Positions 26,105-38,934 are shown, counted from the stretch's first letter. The stretch: DNA of 64,000 nucleotides from Streptomyces camelliae (GCF_027625935.1 NZ_CP115300.1:2976001-3040000); one strand, 5' to 3'. Notes: generated from the letters alone by a model not told the origin. Program-made: numbers and translations.

Positions 26105-28723
26105 CTACCGCAACAACACCCCCGCCCCCTCCACCACCTCCCCCGACGGCACCGCCACCAGCCCAAGCTCGGCAGCCGACGCCAGCAAACGGTGTGCGGG
26201 CAGGACGCGGACCGTGTAGCCGTAGGGGCCCGTGCGGTCCAGCGAGAGCGGGCCCTCGTACAGCACGCGGCCCTCCAGGTCAGGGGTGCCGGCCGGCTTC
26301 AGGGGGACCACCGTCGCGTCCGTGATGTGGTCCTCCGCGTCCACCCGGCCGGACACCGCCTGCACCTCCACGTCGTCCGGGGTCAGCTCGCCCAGGGCGA
26401 CCCGAACCCGCAGACCCACCGTCGTGCCCAGCTCCGCCGTGGCCGTCGTCGCCGTCGTCTCCACGTGGTCGACGCTCACCCGGGGCCAGGCCGCCCGCAC
26501 CCGGGCCTTCCAGGCGGCCAGATCACGAGCCGTGTCCGGGGTCAGTGCGCGGTGTGCCTGCGCGGCGGGGGCGTAGAGGCGCTCGACGTATTCGCGGACC
26601 ATCCGCCCGGCCAGCACCTTCGGGCCCAGCAGGGTGAGGGTCTGGCGGACCATCTGGATCCAGCGGTCGGGGAGGCCTCCCCTTCCGCGCTCGTAGAAAC
26701 GCGGGGTCACCCGCTGCTCCAGGAGGTCGTAGAGGGCCGCCGCCTCGATGTCGTCCCGGCGGTCGGGGTCCGTGCCCGCGCCGTCCGCCGTCGGGATGGC
26801 CCAGCCGAAGTCCGGCTGGAACCACTCGTCCCACCAGCCGTCCAGCACAGAGAGGTTGAGGCAGCCGTTCAGCGCCGCCTTCATCCCGCTCGTACCGCAG
26901 GCCTCCAGCGGCCGCAGCGGGTTGTTCAGCCAGATGTCACAGCCGGGGTAGAGCTTCTGCGCCATCGCCATGCCGTAGTCGGGCAGGAAGACGATCCGGT
27001 GGCGGACGCGCGGGTCGTCGGCGAACCGGACCAGCTCCTGGACCAGGCGTTTGCCGCTGTCGTCCGCCGGGTGCGCCTTGCCCGCCACGACGATCTGCAC
27101 CGGGCGTTCCGGGTGCAGGAGCAGGTCCATCAGGCGGTCGCGGTCGCGGAGCATCAGCGTCAGGCGTTTGTACGACGGGACCCGGCGGGCGAAGCCGATC
27201 GTCAGCACCTCCGGGTCCAGGACGCCGTCGATCCAGCCCAACTCGGCGTTCCCCGCCCCGCGTTGACGCCAGGACGCGCGCAGCCGCTCCCGTACCTCCA
27301 GCACCAGCTGCTCGCGCAGGGTGCGGCGCAGCTCCCAGATCTCCTGGTCCGGGATGTCGGCGACGGAGTCCCAGCGGTCCGAGCCGCCCACCGTCAGCGC
27401 GTCCTCCGCCCGCTGGGCGCCGACCTCGCGGGCGCCGAGGCGCAGCACCTCCGGGGCCACCCAGGTCGGCGCGTGCACCCCGTTGGTCACGGACGTGATC
27501 GGCACCTCGTCCGAGTCGAATCCCGGCCACAGGCCCGCGAACATGTCCCGGCTCACCTGCCCGTGCAGCAGCGACACCCCGTTGGCGCGCTGGGCCAGCC
27601 TGAGCCCCATCACCGCCATGTTGAACAGGTTCGGCTCACCGCCCGGGTACGTCTCCATGCCCAGCGTCAGGATCCGTTGGACGTCGATGCCGGGGAGCTC
27701 GGCCTCCGGGCCGAAGTGCCGGGCGACCAGCTCCCGGTCGAAGCGGTCGATGCCTGCCGGGACGGGGGTGTGAGTGGTGAAGACCGTGCCGGCGCGCACC
27801 GCCTCCAGGGCGGAGTCGAAGTCCAGGCCGCCCGCGGCCAGTTCGGCGATCCGCTCCAGGCCGAGGAAGCCCGCGTGCCCCTCGTTGGTGTGGAACACCT
27901 CCGGCTCCGGGTGCCCGGTGAGCCGGCAGTACGTCCGCACCGCCCGCACCCCTCCTATGCCGAGCAGCATCTCCTGGAGCAGCCGGTGCTCGCTGCCGCC
28001 GCCGTAGAGCCGGTCGGTCACCCCGCGTTCGCCGAGCTCGTTGTCCTCCACGTCCGAGTCGAGCATCAGCAGCGGCACCCGGCCGACCTGGGCGAGCCAG
28101 ATGCGGGCGTGCAGCGCCTTGCCGCCGGGCAGCGCGAGCGTGAGCCGCGCCGGGGTGCCGTCGGGCTCCTTCAGCTGGGTGAGGGGCAGCTCGTTGGGGT
28201 CGAGCACCGGGTAGTGCTCCTGCTGCCAGCCGTCGCGGGAGAGGGTCTGCCGGAAGTAGCCGTGCCGGTACAGCAACCCGACACCGATCAGGGGTACGCC
28301 GAGATCGCTGGCCGCCTTCAGATGGTCCCCTGCCAGGATGCCGAGGCCGCCGGAGTACTGGGGCAGCGCCGCCGTGATGCCGAACTCCGGGGAGAAGTAG
28401 GCGACGGCGGCGGGCAGCCCGTCAGTCTGCGCCTGGTACCAGCGGTCTCCGGTCAGATAGTCGTCGAGGTCGTCGGCCACGGCGGTCAGCCGGCGCAGGA
28501 ACCGCCGGTCCTCGGCCAGCTGGGCCAGCCGTGCCGGCCGCACCCGGCCCAGCAGCCGTACCGGATCCCGCTGGGCGCCGGCCCAGGCCTCGGGGTCGAC
28601 GGACTGGAACAGGTCGCGCGTCTCCGCATGCCAGGACCAGCGCAGATTACGCGCCAGGTCGCTCAGCGGCCGGAGGGGTTCGGGGAGCACGGGACGGACG
28701 GTGAACCGACGGATCGCCTTCAC
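26105..28723 (-). CDS. glgP: Alpha-glucan phosphorylase
   Basis: This GT35 enzyme releases glucose 1-phosphate from glycogen or maltodextrins. The 872-residue protein belongs to the short type with an N-terminal DUF3417 domain (LPEPLRPLSDLARNLRWSWH). The pyridoxal phosphate lysine is Lys615 in EACGTSGMKAALNG, and the phosphate/substrate region ITSVTNGVHAPTWV is present. The GTG start follows GAGGTGG. It is transcribed divergently from glgE-treS-mak-glgB over a 340-bp gap, which puts polymer breakdown and polymer synthesis side by side. Confidence 0.95.
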   Translation of the reverse strand: MKAIRRFTVRPVLPEPLRPLSDLARNLRWSWHAETRDLFQSVDPEAWAGAQRDPVRLLGRVRPARLAQLAEDRRFLRRLTAVADDLDDYLTGDRWYQAQTDGLPAAVAYFSPEFGITAALPQYSGGLGILAGDHLKAASDLGVPLIGVGLLYRHGYFRQTLSRDGWQQEHYPVLDPNELPLTQLKEPDGTPARLTLALPGGKALHARIWLAQVGRVPLLMLDSDVEDNELGERGVTDRLYGGGSEHRLLQEMLLGIGGVRAVRTYCRLTGHPEPEVFHTNEGHAGFLGLERIAELAAGGLDFDSALEAVRAGTVFTTHTPVPAGIDRFDRELVARHFGPEAELPGIDVQRILTLGMETYPGGEPNLFNMAVMGLRLAQRANGVSLLHGQVSRDMFAGLWPGFDSDEVPITSVTNGVHAPTWVAPEVLRLGAREVGAQRAEDALTVGGSDRWDSVADIPDQEIWELRRTLREQLVLEVRERLRASWRQRGAGNAELGWIDGVLDPEVLTIGFARRVPSYKRLTLMLRDRDRLMDLLLHPERPVQIVVAGKAHPADDSGKRLVQELVRFADDPRVRHRIVFLPDYGMAMAQKLYPGCDIWLNNPLRPLEACGTSGMKAALNGCLNLSVLDGWWDEWFQPDFGWAIPTADGAGTDPDRRDDIEAAALYDLLEQRVTPRFYERGRGGLPDRWIQMVRQTLTLLGPKVLAGRMVREYVERLYAPAAQAHRALTPDTARDLAAWKARVRAAWPRVSVDHVETTATTATAELGTTVGLRVRVALGELTPDDVEVQAVSGRVDAEDHITDATVVPLKPAGTPDLEGRVLYEGPLSLDRTGPYGYTVRVLPAHRLLASAAELGLVAVPSGEVVEGAGVLLR

Positions 28724-29063
28724 ATTCCACCTCGGACGCGTTGCGTGGAGAGACGCACAGCGCTGTACGTCTCGTCGTCACCGTCGACGGTAGTGGTTAC
28801 CGAGGGGTCGGTGGGGACGTGTCCGGCGGGGTGTCGGGGGCGTGCGGAGGCGGTCACCGGGTAGGCCGGGAAAGGAGGCCGGTCCGACGGGTGGACATAC
28901 GCGTGAGTAGTTAACAAAGTGCCGGATTGCCCACCCGAACACAGTGGGAAGGCTCCCCCGGTACACGGCCCACAGGCGCACCACAGCACCGCGCACGACC
29001 CCGCAGGACCCACCTCCCCATATCCCTCCGCCCACACCCCCGTTGACGCGGACAGGAGCGGTC
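28724..29063. other. Divergent control region between glgP and glgE
   Basis: A 340-bp gap with a locally AT-richer patch around 28890-28935. No promoter hexamers of standard spacing and no clear operator palindrome could be fixed on either strand. The glgE ribosome binding site (CAGGAG) lies 6 bases before its ATG. An in-frame extension upstream to 28944 exists but is Pro/Thr-rich and has no ribosome binding site. Confidence 0.5.
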
Positions 29064-31177
29064 ATGCCCGCCACGCACAACTCGTCAGGACCCCCGACCA
29101 ACAGCAGGACCCCGGCAGCAGAGAAGAAGGCGACGGCCAAAAAACCCGTAAAACCCCGGGCCGGGAAGGACGGCAAGCGGGGGTCGCCGCAGCCGGACAC
29201 CCCGGTTCTCGGCCGCATCCCCGTCCTGGACGTCCGCCCCGTGGTCCAGCAGGGGCGCAGGCCCGCCAAAGCGGTGACCGGTGAGTCGTTCGAGGTGTCG
29301 GCCACCGTCTTCCGGGAGGGGCACGACGCCGTGGGCGCCAACGTGGTCCTGCGTGACCCCAAGGGCCGCCCCGGACCCTGGACGCCGATGCGGGAGCTCG
29401 CCCCGGGCACCGACCGCTGGGGCGCCACCGTCACCGCCGGCGGGCCCGGCCGCTGGACGTACACCGTGGAGGCCTGGTCCGACCCGCTGGCCACCTGGCG
29501 GCACACCGCACAGATCAAGATCCCGGCCGGCCTCGACACCGCTCTGGTCCTGGAGGAGGGCGCCCGGCTGTACGAGCGGGCGGTCACCGGAGTACCGGCG
29601 GCGGCACGCCCCCTCGTACGGGCCGCGGTGCGGGCCCTGCGCGACGAGTCCCGGTCCGCGAACGACCGCCTGAAGCCCGCCCTTTGGCCCTCGGTCCAAG
29701 CCGTTCTGGCCAGCTATCCCCTGCGGGAGCTGGTCACCGCCTCCGACCCGATGCCGTTGCTGGTGGAGCGGGAGCGGGCCCTCTACGGCTCCTGGTACGA
29801 GTTCTTCCCCCGCTCCGAGGGCACCGCCGAGCAGCCGCACGGCACCTTCCGGACGGCCGCGCGGCGGCTGAAGGCGATCGCGGAGATGGGCTTCGACGTC
29901 GTCTATCTCCCGCCCGTCCATCCGATCGGTACGACGTTCCGCAAGGGCCCCAACAACACCCTCACCGCCGGTCCGGACGACGTGGGAGTGCCCTGGGCCA
30001 TCGGGTCACCGGAAGGCGGTCACGACGCCGTCCACCCCGGCCTCGGCACGATCGAGGACTTCGATCATTTCGTCGCCGAGGCACGGGAGTCGGGCCTGGA
30101 GATCGCCCTCGACTTCGCGTTGCAGTGCTCGCCGGACCACCCCTGGGTGCAGAAACACCCCGAGTGGTTCCATCACCGGGCCGACGGCACGATCGCCTAC
30201 GCCGAGAACCCGCCGAAGAAGTACCAGGACATCTACCCCGTCGCCTTCGACGCCGACATGGACGGCCTGGTCGCCGAGACCGTACGGATCCTGCGGCACT
30301 GGATGGACCACGGAGTGCGGATCTTCCGCGTCGACAACCCGCACACCAAACCGGTCGTCTTCTGGGAACGGGTCATCGCCGAGATCAACGGCACCGACCC
30401 CGACGTGATCTTCCTGGCCGAGGCCTTCACCCGCCCCGCGATGATGCACACCCTCGCCCAGATCGGCTTCCAGCAGTCGTACACCTACTTCACCTGGCGC
30501 AACAACAAGCACGAACTCACCGAATACCTCAGTGAGTTGGCGGGTGAGGCGGCTGCGTACATGCGGCCCAACCTGTTCGCCAACACCCCGGACATCCTGC
30601 ACGCCTACCTCCAGCACGGCGGCCGCCCCGCCTTCGAGGTCCGTGCCGTGCTCGCCGCCACCCTCTCCCCCACCTGGGGCATCTACAGCGGCTACGAGCT
30701 GTGCGAGAACACCCCGCTCAAGGAAGGCGGCGAGGAGTACCTCGACTCCGAGAAGTACCAGCTCAGGCCCCGCGACTGGGCGGCGGCCGAGCGCGAGGGC
30801 CGCAGCATCGCCCCGCTCATCACCCGGCTGAACACCGTCCGCCGCAACCACCCCGCCCTGCGCCAACTGCGCGATCTGCACTTCCACCACGCCGACCAGG
30901 ACGCGGTGATCGCCTACTCGAAGCGGAGCGGGTCGAACACGGTTCTGGTCGTCGCCAACCTCGACCCCCACCACACCCAGGAGGCAACGGTCTCGTTGGA
31001 CATGCCGCGACTCGGCCTGGACTGGCACGAGTCCGTGCCGGTGCGCGACGAGCTCACCGGCGAGACCTACTACTGGGGCAGGACCAACTACGTGCGCCTC
31101 GAACCGGGTCTTCGGCCCGCGCATATCTTCCACGTCCTGCGACCGTCCACCCCGCAGATCGGAGGGTCACCCACCAT

Positions 31178-31181
<4 letters not shown>
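29064..31181 (+). CDS. glgE: Maltose-1-phosphate maltosyltransferase GlgE
   Basis: GlgE (GH13_3) transfers maltosyl units from alpha-maltose 1-phosphate to the end of an alpha-1,4-glucan. The 705-residue protein has a Lys/Pro-rich tail of about 45 residues, an N-terminal beta domain ([20 protein letters not shown]), the catalytic barrel and a C-terminal beta domain. The nucleophile is Asp424 in [10 protein letters not shown] and the acid/base Glu453 in FLAEAFTRP, with the family-typical [15 protein letters not shown] downstream. ATG at 29064 is preferred for its ribosome binding site. The stop overlaps treS by four bases (ATGA). Confidence 0.95.
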
Positions 31182-32896
<1,715 letters not shown>

Positions 32897-32912
32897 ACCC
32901 ACGTGGTTCCGG

Positions 32913-32951
32913 CCGGGCGGGGCGGTGGCGTGTTTCCGCCGCCCCGCCCGG
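32913..32951 (+). terminator. Strong hairpin between treS and mak
   Basis: A 16-bp stem with one G-T pair (outer strand CCGGGCGGGGC) and a 7-base loop lies 16 bases after the treS stop and about 55 bases before the mak start. There is no T-tract. In the middle of an otherwise tightly packed operon it may act as a partial terminator or as an mRNA processing or stability element that sets different levels for glgE-treS and mak-glgB. Confidence 0.6.
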
Positions 32952-33006
32952 GGCACGCATCAGGAACACCCCGCCCCCGACGACCCGGGGAAAGGACGTG
33001 ACGCCC

Positions 33007-34389
33007 ATGGCGGAGACGGTCACCCCCTACGGCCGCAACACCCCCCTCATCGCCTCCCTCGACCCCTTGTTGCGCACCTGGCTGCCGAGGCAGCGGTGGT
33101 TCGCGGGCAAGGGGCGGCCGGTCACCGGGTTCACGCCCGTGGCCGTCACCGAACTGCTTCCGCCCGACGGCCGGCTCGGCCTGTACCACCTGCTGCTGCG
33201 GGTCCACCAGACCGGCGTCCCGGGTCCCGGCGACTGCTACCAGTTCCTCATAGGTGTGCGCGAGGCGCTCCCGCCCCGGCTGGCGCCCGCGCTGATCGGC
33301 CATGTGACGCAGGGGCCGCTCGCCGGACGCACGGTGTACGAGGCCCTGTACGACCCCCGGCCCGCCGAGGTGCTCCTGGAGGCCCTGCGCACCCAGGCCC
33401 GCATCGGCGGGCTGCGCTTCGAGCGGGACCCGCGCCAGGAGATACGTACGGACCTGGTGGCCCGGCTGATGACCGCCGAGCAGTCCAACTCCTCGGTCGT
33501 CTACGGAGATACGTTCATCCTGAAGCTGTTGCGCCGGGTCGTGACCGGCGTCAATCCCGACCTGGAGCTCCCGCTCGCGCTGGCCCGCGAGGGCTGCCCC
33601 CGGGTGCCCGCGCCGACCGCGTGGGCGTACGCCGAGACCGGCCGGGAGCCGTACGTCCTCGCCGTGCTCCAGCCCTATGTACGCGGCGGCGCCGACGGCT
33701 GGGAGCTGGCGCTGCGCGAGCTGGCCAAGGGCGAGGACTTCGCCGCCGAGGCGCGGGAGCTGGGCCGGGCCACCGCCGAGGTGCACACCGCGCTCGCCCG
33801 TGCCCTGCCGACGGTCACTCTCGGCCATGTTCAGCTTCAGGGGCTGGCCGACGGCATGATCGAGCGGCTGGAGGCGGCCGTACAGGCGGTCCCGGGCTTG
33901 CGGCCGTACGCCACCGGGCTGCGCCAGGCCTATGCCGCGCTGCACCGCCTGGCCGCCGAGGGCGACACCCGCACCGCCCAGCGGATCCACGGCGATCTGC
34001 ACCTCGGGCAGTGTCTGCGCTCGGCGGACGGGCAGTGGTCGCTGATCGACTTCGAGGGCGAACCGGCCCGCCCCCTCGCCGAACGGCGCCTGCCGCAGCC
34101 GCCGGTGCGGGACATCGCCGGCATGCTGCGCTCCTTCGACTACGCGGCCCACTCCGTGACCCCGCCCGCACCGGACTGGGCACGCGGGTGCCGGGCCGCG
34201 TACTGCGCCGGGTACGCCGAGGTGTCCGGGCACGATCCGCGCGCCGACGCGGAGCTGCTGCGGGCCTACGAGACCGACAAGGCGGTCTACGAGGCCGTCT
34301 ACGAGGCCCGCCACCGCCCCGACTGGCTGCCCGTACCGCTCTCGGCGATCGCCCGCCTCGCCGCGCCCGACCAGGAGGCTCGTCCGTGA
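33007..34389 (+). CDS. mak: Maltokinase
   Basis: Mak phosphorylates maltose with ATP to maltose 1-phosphate, the GlgE donor. The 460-residue protein has the maltokinase N-terminal cap ([14 protein letters not shown]) and an aminoglycoside-phosphotransferase-like kinase core. The catalytic loop IHGDLHLGQ and metal-binding LIDFEGEP are present, and [13 protein letters not shown] occupies the nucleotide-loop region. ATG at 33007 lies 10 bases after AAAGGA; GTG at 32998 is an in-frame alternative. The stop overlaps glgB by four bases (GTGA). Confidence 0.93.
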   Translation: MAETVTPYGRNTPLIASLDPLLRTWLPRQRWFAGKGRPVTGFTPVAVTELLPPDGRLGLYHLLLRVHQTGVPGPGDCYQFLIGVREALPPRLAPALIGHVTQGPLAGRTVYEALYDPRPAEVLLEALRTQARIGGLRFERDPRQEIRTDLVARLMTAEQSNSSVVYGDTFILKLLRRVVTGVNPDLELPLALAREGCPRVPAPTAWAYAETGREPYVLAVLQPYVRGGADGWELALRELAKGEDFAAEARELGRATAEVHTALARALPTVTLGHVQLQGLADGMIERLEAAVQAVPGLRPYATGLRQAYAALHRLAAEGDTRTAQRIHGDLHLGQCLRSADGQWSLIDFEGEPARPLAERRLPQPPVRDIAGMLRSFDYAAHSVTPPAPDWARGCRAAYCAGYAEVSGHDPRADAELLRAYETDKAVYEAVYEARHRPDWLPVPLSAIARLAAPDQEARP

Positions 34390-36575
34390 CCAACACGTCG
34401 ACCACGTCCGCCGGCGGCCTGGACGCCGGTGACCGCGCACGGCTGCTGCACGGCACCCACCACGACCCGCACGCCGTCCTGGGCGCCCACCGCGTCCCCG
34501 GGGGCGTCGTCTTCCGCGCGTTCCGGCCGTACGCGCGGTCCGTCACCGTCGTCACCGGCGAGCTGCGGGCCGGGCTGCACGACGACGGGGACGGCTTCTT
34601 CTCCGGACTGCTCCCGCTCACCGAGGTCCCCGGCTACCGGCTGCTCGTGGCGTACGAGGGGTCGGTCCAGGACACCGAGGACGCCTACCGTTTCCTGCCC
34701 ACGCTGGGCGAGCTGGACCTGCATCTGATCGGCGAGGGCCGGCACGAGCAGCTGTGGCGGGCGCTCGGCGCGCATGTCGTGGAGCATCAGGGCGTGTCCG
34801 GCACCCGGTTCGCGGTGTGGGCGCCGGACGCGCGCGGGGTACGGCTCGCGGGCGGCTTCAACTTCTGGGACGGCACCGGGCATCCGATGCGCTCACTGGG
34901 CTCCTCGGGTGTGTGGGAGCTGTTCGTGCCGGGGATCGGCGAGGGCGAGCTGTACAAGTTCGAGATCACCCGCCCGGACGGCTCCCGTACCCTGCGCGCC
35001 GACCCGCTGGCCCGCCGTACGGAGGCCCCGCCCGCGACCGCGTCGATCGTGACGGCCTCGCACCACACGTGGGCCGACGGGGAGTGGATGGCGCGCCGGG
35101 GGGACACGCCGGTGCACGAGGCGCCGTTCTCCGTGTACGAGGTTCATCTCCCTTCCTGGCGCCCTGGCTTGACGTATCGTCAGCTCGCCGAGCAGCTTCC
35201 TGCGTACGTCACGGAGACGGGCTTCACGCACGTCGAGTTGATGCCGGTCGCCGAGCACCCCTTCGGCGGCTCCTGGGGCTACCAGGTCACCGGCTTCTAC
35301 GCGCCCACGGCCCGCCTCGGCACGCCGGACGACTTCCGGTACCTGGTGGACCGGCTGCACCAGGCCGGCATCGGTGTGCTGATGGACTGGGTGCCGGCGC
35401 ACTTCCCGCGGGACGACTGGGCGCTGGCCGAGTTCGACGGGCGCCCGCTGTACGAGCATCACGATCCGCTGCGGGCCGCGCATCCCGACTGGGGGACGCT
35501 GGAGTTCGACTTCGGCCGCCGGGAGGTGCGCAACTTCCTGGTCGCGAACGCCGTGTACTGGTGCGAGGAGTTCCACATCGACGGACTGCGCGTGGACGCG
35601 GTGGCCTCCATGCTGTACCTGGACTACTCGCGCGAGCCGGGCCAGTGGACCCCGAACGAGCACGGCGGCCGGGAGAACCTGGACGCGGTGGCGTTCCTGC
35701 AGGAGATGAACGCCACGGTGTACCGCCGCTGTCCCGGGGTCGTCACCATCGCGGAGGAGTCGACGGCCTGGGACGGGGTGACCCGGGCGACGGACACCGG
35801 CGGGCTGGGCTTCGGGCTCAAGTGGAACATGGGCTGGATGCACGACTCGCTGGCGTACCTGGCCCACGAGCCGGTCCACCGCAAGTACCACCACCACGAG
35901 ATGACGTTCTCGATGGTGTACGCGTACAGCGAGAACTACGTCCTGCCGATCTCCCACGACGAGGTCGTGCACGGCAAACGGTCCCTGGTGTCGAAGATGC
36001 CCGGCGACTGGTGGCAGCAGCGCGCGAACCACCGGGCCTACCTCGGCTTCATGTGGGCCCACCCCGGCAAGCAACTCCTCTTCATGGGACAGGAGTTCGC
36101 CCAGGGCGCCGAGTGGTCCGAGGCGCACGGCCCCGACTGGTGGCTGCTCGACCCGTCCTACGGCGCCGCGGCCGACCACCGGGGCGTACGGGACCTGGTC
36201 CGGGACCTGAACACGCTGTACCGCGCGACCCCGGCGCTGTGGCAGCGGGACACCGACCCGGCGGGCTTCAGATGGATCACCGGGGACGCGGCCGACGACA
36301 ACGTCTTCGCGTTTCTCCGGTTCGATGCCGACGGCGCCCCCCTGCTCGCGGTCTCCCACTTCTCGCCGGTGGTGCGCGAGGACTACCGCCTCGGTGTCCC
36401 GGAGGACGTACCGGCCTGGGTGGAGGTCCTCGACACCGACGCGGCCCGCTACGGCGGCAGCGGCGCCGCCCGCCCGGACGTGGTCAAGCCGGAGCCGCAG
36501 GGCCTGCACGGCCACCCCACGAGCATCCGGCTGACCCTGCCACCGCTGGCTACGGTGTGGCTGCGGCCGGCTTGA
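34386..36575 (+). CDS. glgB: 1,4-alpha-glucan branching enzyme GlgB
   Basis: GlgB introduces alpha-1,6 branches into the linear glucan made by GlgE. The 729-residue protein has an extra N-terminal beta domain ([14 protein letters not shown]), a CBM48 domain ([20 protein letters not shown]) and the GH13 barrel. The nucleophile is Asp404 in [10 protein letters not shown] and the acid/base Glu457 in IAEESTAW; the transition-state Asp lies in [15 protein letters not shown]. The GTG start overlaps the mak stop. The 3' end overlaps the converging helD gene by 26 bp, with no terminator visible between them. Confidence 0.96.
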   Translation: MTNTSTTSAGGLDAGDRARLLHGTHHDPHAVLGAHRVPGGVVFRAFRPYARSVTVVTGELRAGLHDDGDGFFSGLLPLTEVPGYRLLVAYEGSVQDTEDAYRFLPTLGELDLHLIGEGRHEQLWRALGAHVVEHQGVSGTRFAVWAPDARGVRLAGGFNFWDGTGHPMRSLGSSGVWELFVPGIGEGELYKFEITRPDGSRTLRADPLARRTEAPPATASIVTASHHTWADGEWMARRGDTPVHEAPFSVYEVHLPSWRPGLTYRQLAEQLPAYVTETGFTHVELMPVAEHPFGGSWGYQVTGFYAPTARLGTPDDFRYLVDRLHQAGIGVLMDWVPAHFPRDDWALAEFDGRPLYEHHDPLRAAHPDWGTLEFDFGRREVRNFLVANAVYWCEEFHIDGLRVDAVASMLYLDYSREPGQWTPNEHGGRENLDAVAFLQEMNATVYRRCPGVVTIAEESTAWDGVTRATDTGGLGFGLKWNMGWMHDSLAYLAHEPVHRKYHHHEMTFSMVYAYSENYVLPISHDEVVHGKRSLVSKMPGDWWQQRANHRAYLGFMWAHPGKQLLFMGQEFAQGAEWSEAHGPDWWLLDPSYGAAADHRGVRDLVRDLNTLYRATPALWQRDTDPAGFRWITGDAADDNVFAFLRFDADGAPLLAVSHFSPVVREDYRLGVPEDVPAWVEVLDTDAARYGGSGAARPDVVKPEPQGLHGHPTSIRLTLPPLATVWLRPA

Positions 36576-38811
36576 GCGCCTCGGGCAGACCGTCCGTGTA
36601 CAGCACGCCCAGCCGCTGCGTGGCCCGGGTGAGGGCGACGTACAGGTCACTCGTGCCGTACCGGCCCGGCTCCACGACCAGGACCGAGTCGAACTCCAGG
36701 CCCTTGGACTGACGGGGGTCGAGGAGGACGACGGTCCGGGTGAGGTCGGGTTCCGCGCCCGCCGTCACCCCGTCCAGGCGGGCGGCGAGCGCGCGGTGCA
36801 GGTCGCGCGGCGCGATCACCGCCAGCCGGCCTTCGGCCGGGGTGAGTTCGGCGACCGCCTTGGCGACCGCGCCGGGCAGGTCGTCGGCGGCCCGGCGCAC
36901 CCACGGCCGTACGCCCGTCGAGCGGACCGAGCTCGGCGGCTCGAAGCCGGGGTTCTCGGCGCGTACGACGGCCGCGGCCAGCTCCATGATCTCGGCCGGG
37001 GTGCGGTAGTTGACGCCGAGCCGGGTGTGCTCCCAGCGGTCCTCGACGTAGGGGGCGAGGATGTCCGCCCAGGAGCCCACGCCCGCCGCCTCCGCCGTCT
37101 GGGCCGGGTCGCCGACCAGGGTCATCGAGCGGGTCGGGCTGCGCCGCATCAGCAGCCGCCAGGCCATCGGCGACAGCTCCTGCGCCTCGTCCACGATGAT
37201 GTGCCCGAACGCCCAGGTCCGGTCGGCCGCGGCCCGCTCGGCGGCGCTGCGGTGGTCCGCCTCCTCCTGCCGCTCGGCGAAGCGTTCGGCGTCGATGATG
37301 TCGTGGGCCGACAGCACCTCGGACTCGTCGTCGTGCCTGTCCTCGAACTCGTAGGTCCGGGAGGCGTACGACACGTCCAGCACGCCCTGCGCGTAGGCGA
37401 TCTGCGTCTCGCGCTCGCGGTCGGCCCGCGCCCGCGCCACCCGGTCGTCCTCACCGAGGAGTTCGGCCGCCTCGTCCAGCAGGGGGACGTCGGCGACGGT
37501 CCAGGCGCGGGTCACCGGGCGCCGGATGGCGGCCGCGTCCGCGTCGCCGACGTACCCCTCCGGCTCGGCGAGGAAGTCGGCGACCAGCCGCCGTGGGGTG
37601 ATCCTGGGCCACAACTGGTCGATGGCGGACCAGACTTCGGGGTTCTCGGCGAGTTCGTCGCGGATCTGGGTGATGTCGGAGGCGTCGAGCAGGCTGCTGC
37701 CGTCGTACGGGTCGGTGCCGACGCGTTCGGCGTACAGCTCGGTGAGGGTGTTGAGGATGTGCCCCTCGAAGTACTCGCGGGCCGCGTTGTGCGGCAGCTT
37801 GGCGGCGCGGGTGCGTTCGCGGGCGACGGAGACCAGACCGTCGTCCAGCATCAGCACCTCGCGGTCGTGCTCGATGGCGATCACCGGGTCGGGCAGGGCC
37901 TGGCGGTCGCGCACGGCGGCGGCGAGCGCGTCGGCCATGTCGGCGCGGCCCTTCACGGCGGCGGCCTCGGGGGTGTCGGTCGCGGTCGCCTTCACGCCGG
38001 GGAACAGCTCGCCGATCGTGGCCAGCAGCACCCCGGTCTCGCCGAGGGAGGGCAGTACCTCGCCGATGTAGCCGAGGAAGGCCGGGTTGGGGCCGACGAT
38101 CAGCACGGCCCGGCGGGCGAGCAGCTCGCGGTACTCGTAGAGGAGGTAGGCGGCGCGGTGTAGCGCGACGGCCGTCTTCCCGGTGCCCGGCCCGCCCTCG
38201 ACGACGAGCACCCCGCGGTACGGCGCCCGGATGATCTCGTCCTGCTCGGCCTGGATGGTCTGCACGATGTCGCTCATGCGGCCGGTGCGCGCCGAGTTCA
38301 GCGCGGCCAGCAGCACGGCGTCGGCGTCGTGTTCCTCGTACCCGGTGCGGGTGGCGTCGCCGAGGTCGAGGATCTCGTCGTGCAGCGAGGTCACGGCCCG
38401 GCCCTCGGTGGTGATGTGCCGGCGGCGGCGCAGGCCCATCGGGGTGTGCCCGGTGGCCAGGTAGAACGGGCGGGCGACGTCGGCCCGCCAGTCGATGAGC
38501 ACCGGGGTGTGCTCGGCGTCGTCCTCACGCAGCCCGATCCGGCCGATGTGGTGGGCGGTGCCGTCGGCCAGGTCGATCCGGCCGAAGCAGAGCGAGCCGT
38601 CGACGGCGTTCAGCGCGGCGAGCAGCCCCGAGCGCTCGGCGACCAGGATGTCCCGCTCCAGCCGGGCCTGCATGGGCTTGTCACCCTGGGCGAGCGCGTC
38701 CGTGACCGAGGTCTCGGCCTCGCCGCGCAGTACGTCCACGCGCGCGTACAGTCCGTCGATGAATTCCTGCTCGCGCTTCAATTCATCGTCCGGAAATTCG
38801 GTGTTTGACAA
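36550..38811 (-). CDS. HelD/HelR-type RNA polymerase recycling ATPase
   Basis: The 753-residue superfamily 1 protein has an N-terminal coiled coil (residues 8-75, [20 protein letters not shown]), as in HelD proteins that reach into the RNA polymerase channels. It has Walker [19 protein letters not shown], a Walker B-type [18 protein letters not shown], and the C-terminal [11 protein letters not shown] and [11 protein letters not shown] motifs. Family members free stalled or drug-bound polymerase; one Streptomyces homologue, HelR, gives rifamycin tolerance. The rifamycin-associated inverted repeat expected of that type was not found upstream. The start is TTG at 38811 with GGGAGCGG before it. 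A predicted small RNA is transcribed in the opposite direction from within its start codon. Confidence 0.88.
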   Translation of the reverse strand: MSNTEFPDDELKREQEFIDGLYARVDVLRGEAETSVTDALAQGDKPMQARLERDILVAERSGLLAALNAVDGSLCFGRIDLADGTAHHIGRIGLREDDAEHTPVLIDWRADVARPFYLATGHTPMGLRRRRHITTEGRAVTSLHDEILDLGDATRTGYEEHDADAVLLAALNSARTGRMSDIVQTIQAEQDEIIRAPYRGVLVVEGGPGTGKTAVALHRAAYLLYEYRELLARRAVLIVGPNPAFLGYIGEVLPSLGETGVLLATIGELFPGVKATATDTPEAAAVKGRADMADALAAAVRDRQALPDPVIAIEHDREVLMLDDGLVSVARERTRAAKLPHNAAREYFEGHILNTLTELYAERVGTDPYDGSSLLDASDITQIRDELAENPEVWSAIDQLWPRITPRRLVADFLAEPEGYVGDADAAAIRRPVTRAWTVADVPLLDEAAELLGEDDRVARARADRERETQIAYAQGVLDVSYASRTYEFEDRHDDESEVLSAHDIIDAERFAERQEEADHRSAAERAAADRTWAFGHIIVDEAQELSPMAWRLLMRRSPTRSMTLVGDPAQTAEAAGVGSWADILAPYVEDRWEHTRLGVNYRTPAEIMELAAAVVRAENPGFEPPSSVRSTGVRPWVRRAADDLPGAVAKAVAELTPAEGRLAVIAPRDLHRALAARLDGVTAGAEPDLTRTVVLLDPRQSKGLEFDSVLVVEPGRYGTSDLYVALTRATQRLGVLYTDGLPEALKPAAATP

Positions 38812-38834
38812 TTCCGCTCCCGCCCGGATATACT
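38805..38834 (+). promoter_or_regulatory. Near-consensus promoter driving a small RNA away from helD
   Basis: TTGACA (38805-38810) and TATACT (38829-38834) are separated by 18 bases, an almost perfect HrdB-type promoter on the plus strand and the best one seen in this window. Its -35 overlaps the first codons of helD on the other strand. No open reading frame follows; a terminator ends the transcribed stretch about 100 bases downstream. Confidence 0.72.
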
Positions 38835-38840
38835 CTGCTC

Positions 38841-38934
38841 AGTGAACTTCTCGGCGACCCAATCCCATTGAAGTCGCGAACCACTGAATATACGCACAGA
38901 AATCCCCCGAGCGCAATTGCTCAGGGGATTTTTT
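38841..38934 (+). ncRNA. Candidate small RNA (about 94 nt) between helD and the thioredoxin gene
   Basis: The predicted transcript runs from about 38841 to the T-tract at 38929-38934. It would fold into a long imperfect 5' hairpin: CAGTG pairs with CACTG, TTC with GAA and GCGAC with GTCGC, closing a loop that contains CCAATCCCATT. A 14-base linker and a terminator hairpin with six T residues follow. A promoter of high quality, a classical intrinsic terminator, no coding potential and exposed C-rich stretches together support a trans-acting or helD-leader-antisense RNA. I do not recognise a named family. The exact 5' end is inferred from promoter spacing. Confidence 0.62.
38901..38934 (+). terminator. 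Intrinsic terminator with T-tract
   Basis: AATCCCC, one mismatch, then GAGC form an 11-bp stem around a 6-base loop, followed by TTTTTT on the plus strand. T-tracts are rare in this genome type. On the minus strand the same hairpin, with a weaker tail, could end the thioredoxin transcript. Confidence 0.8.

Noticed and set aside
26192..28864. 890-codon open frame antisense to glgP
   Set aside because: It mirrors glgP codons, is Val/Arg/Gly/Gln-rich and has no family motif; long antisense frames are expected in DNA with this GC bias. The same applies to the long frames opposite glgX (4458-7124), the protease genes, the citA-like/sugar importer region (45379-48474), ackA-pyk (54279-57209) and the toxin (59840-61987).
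38841..38934. Assignment of the small RNA to the actinobacterial 6C family
   Set aside because: It has two hairpins and C-rich stretches, but the loops do not carry the six-cytosine runs that define 6C RNAs.
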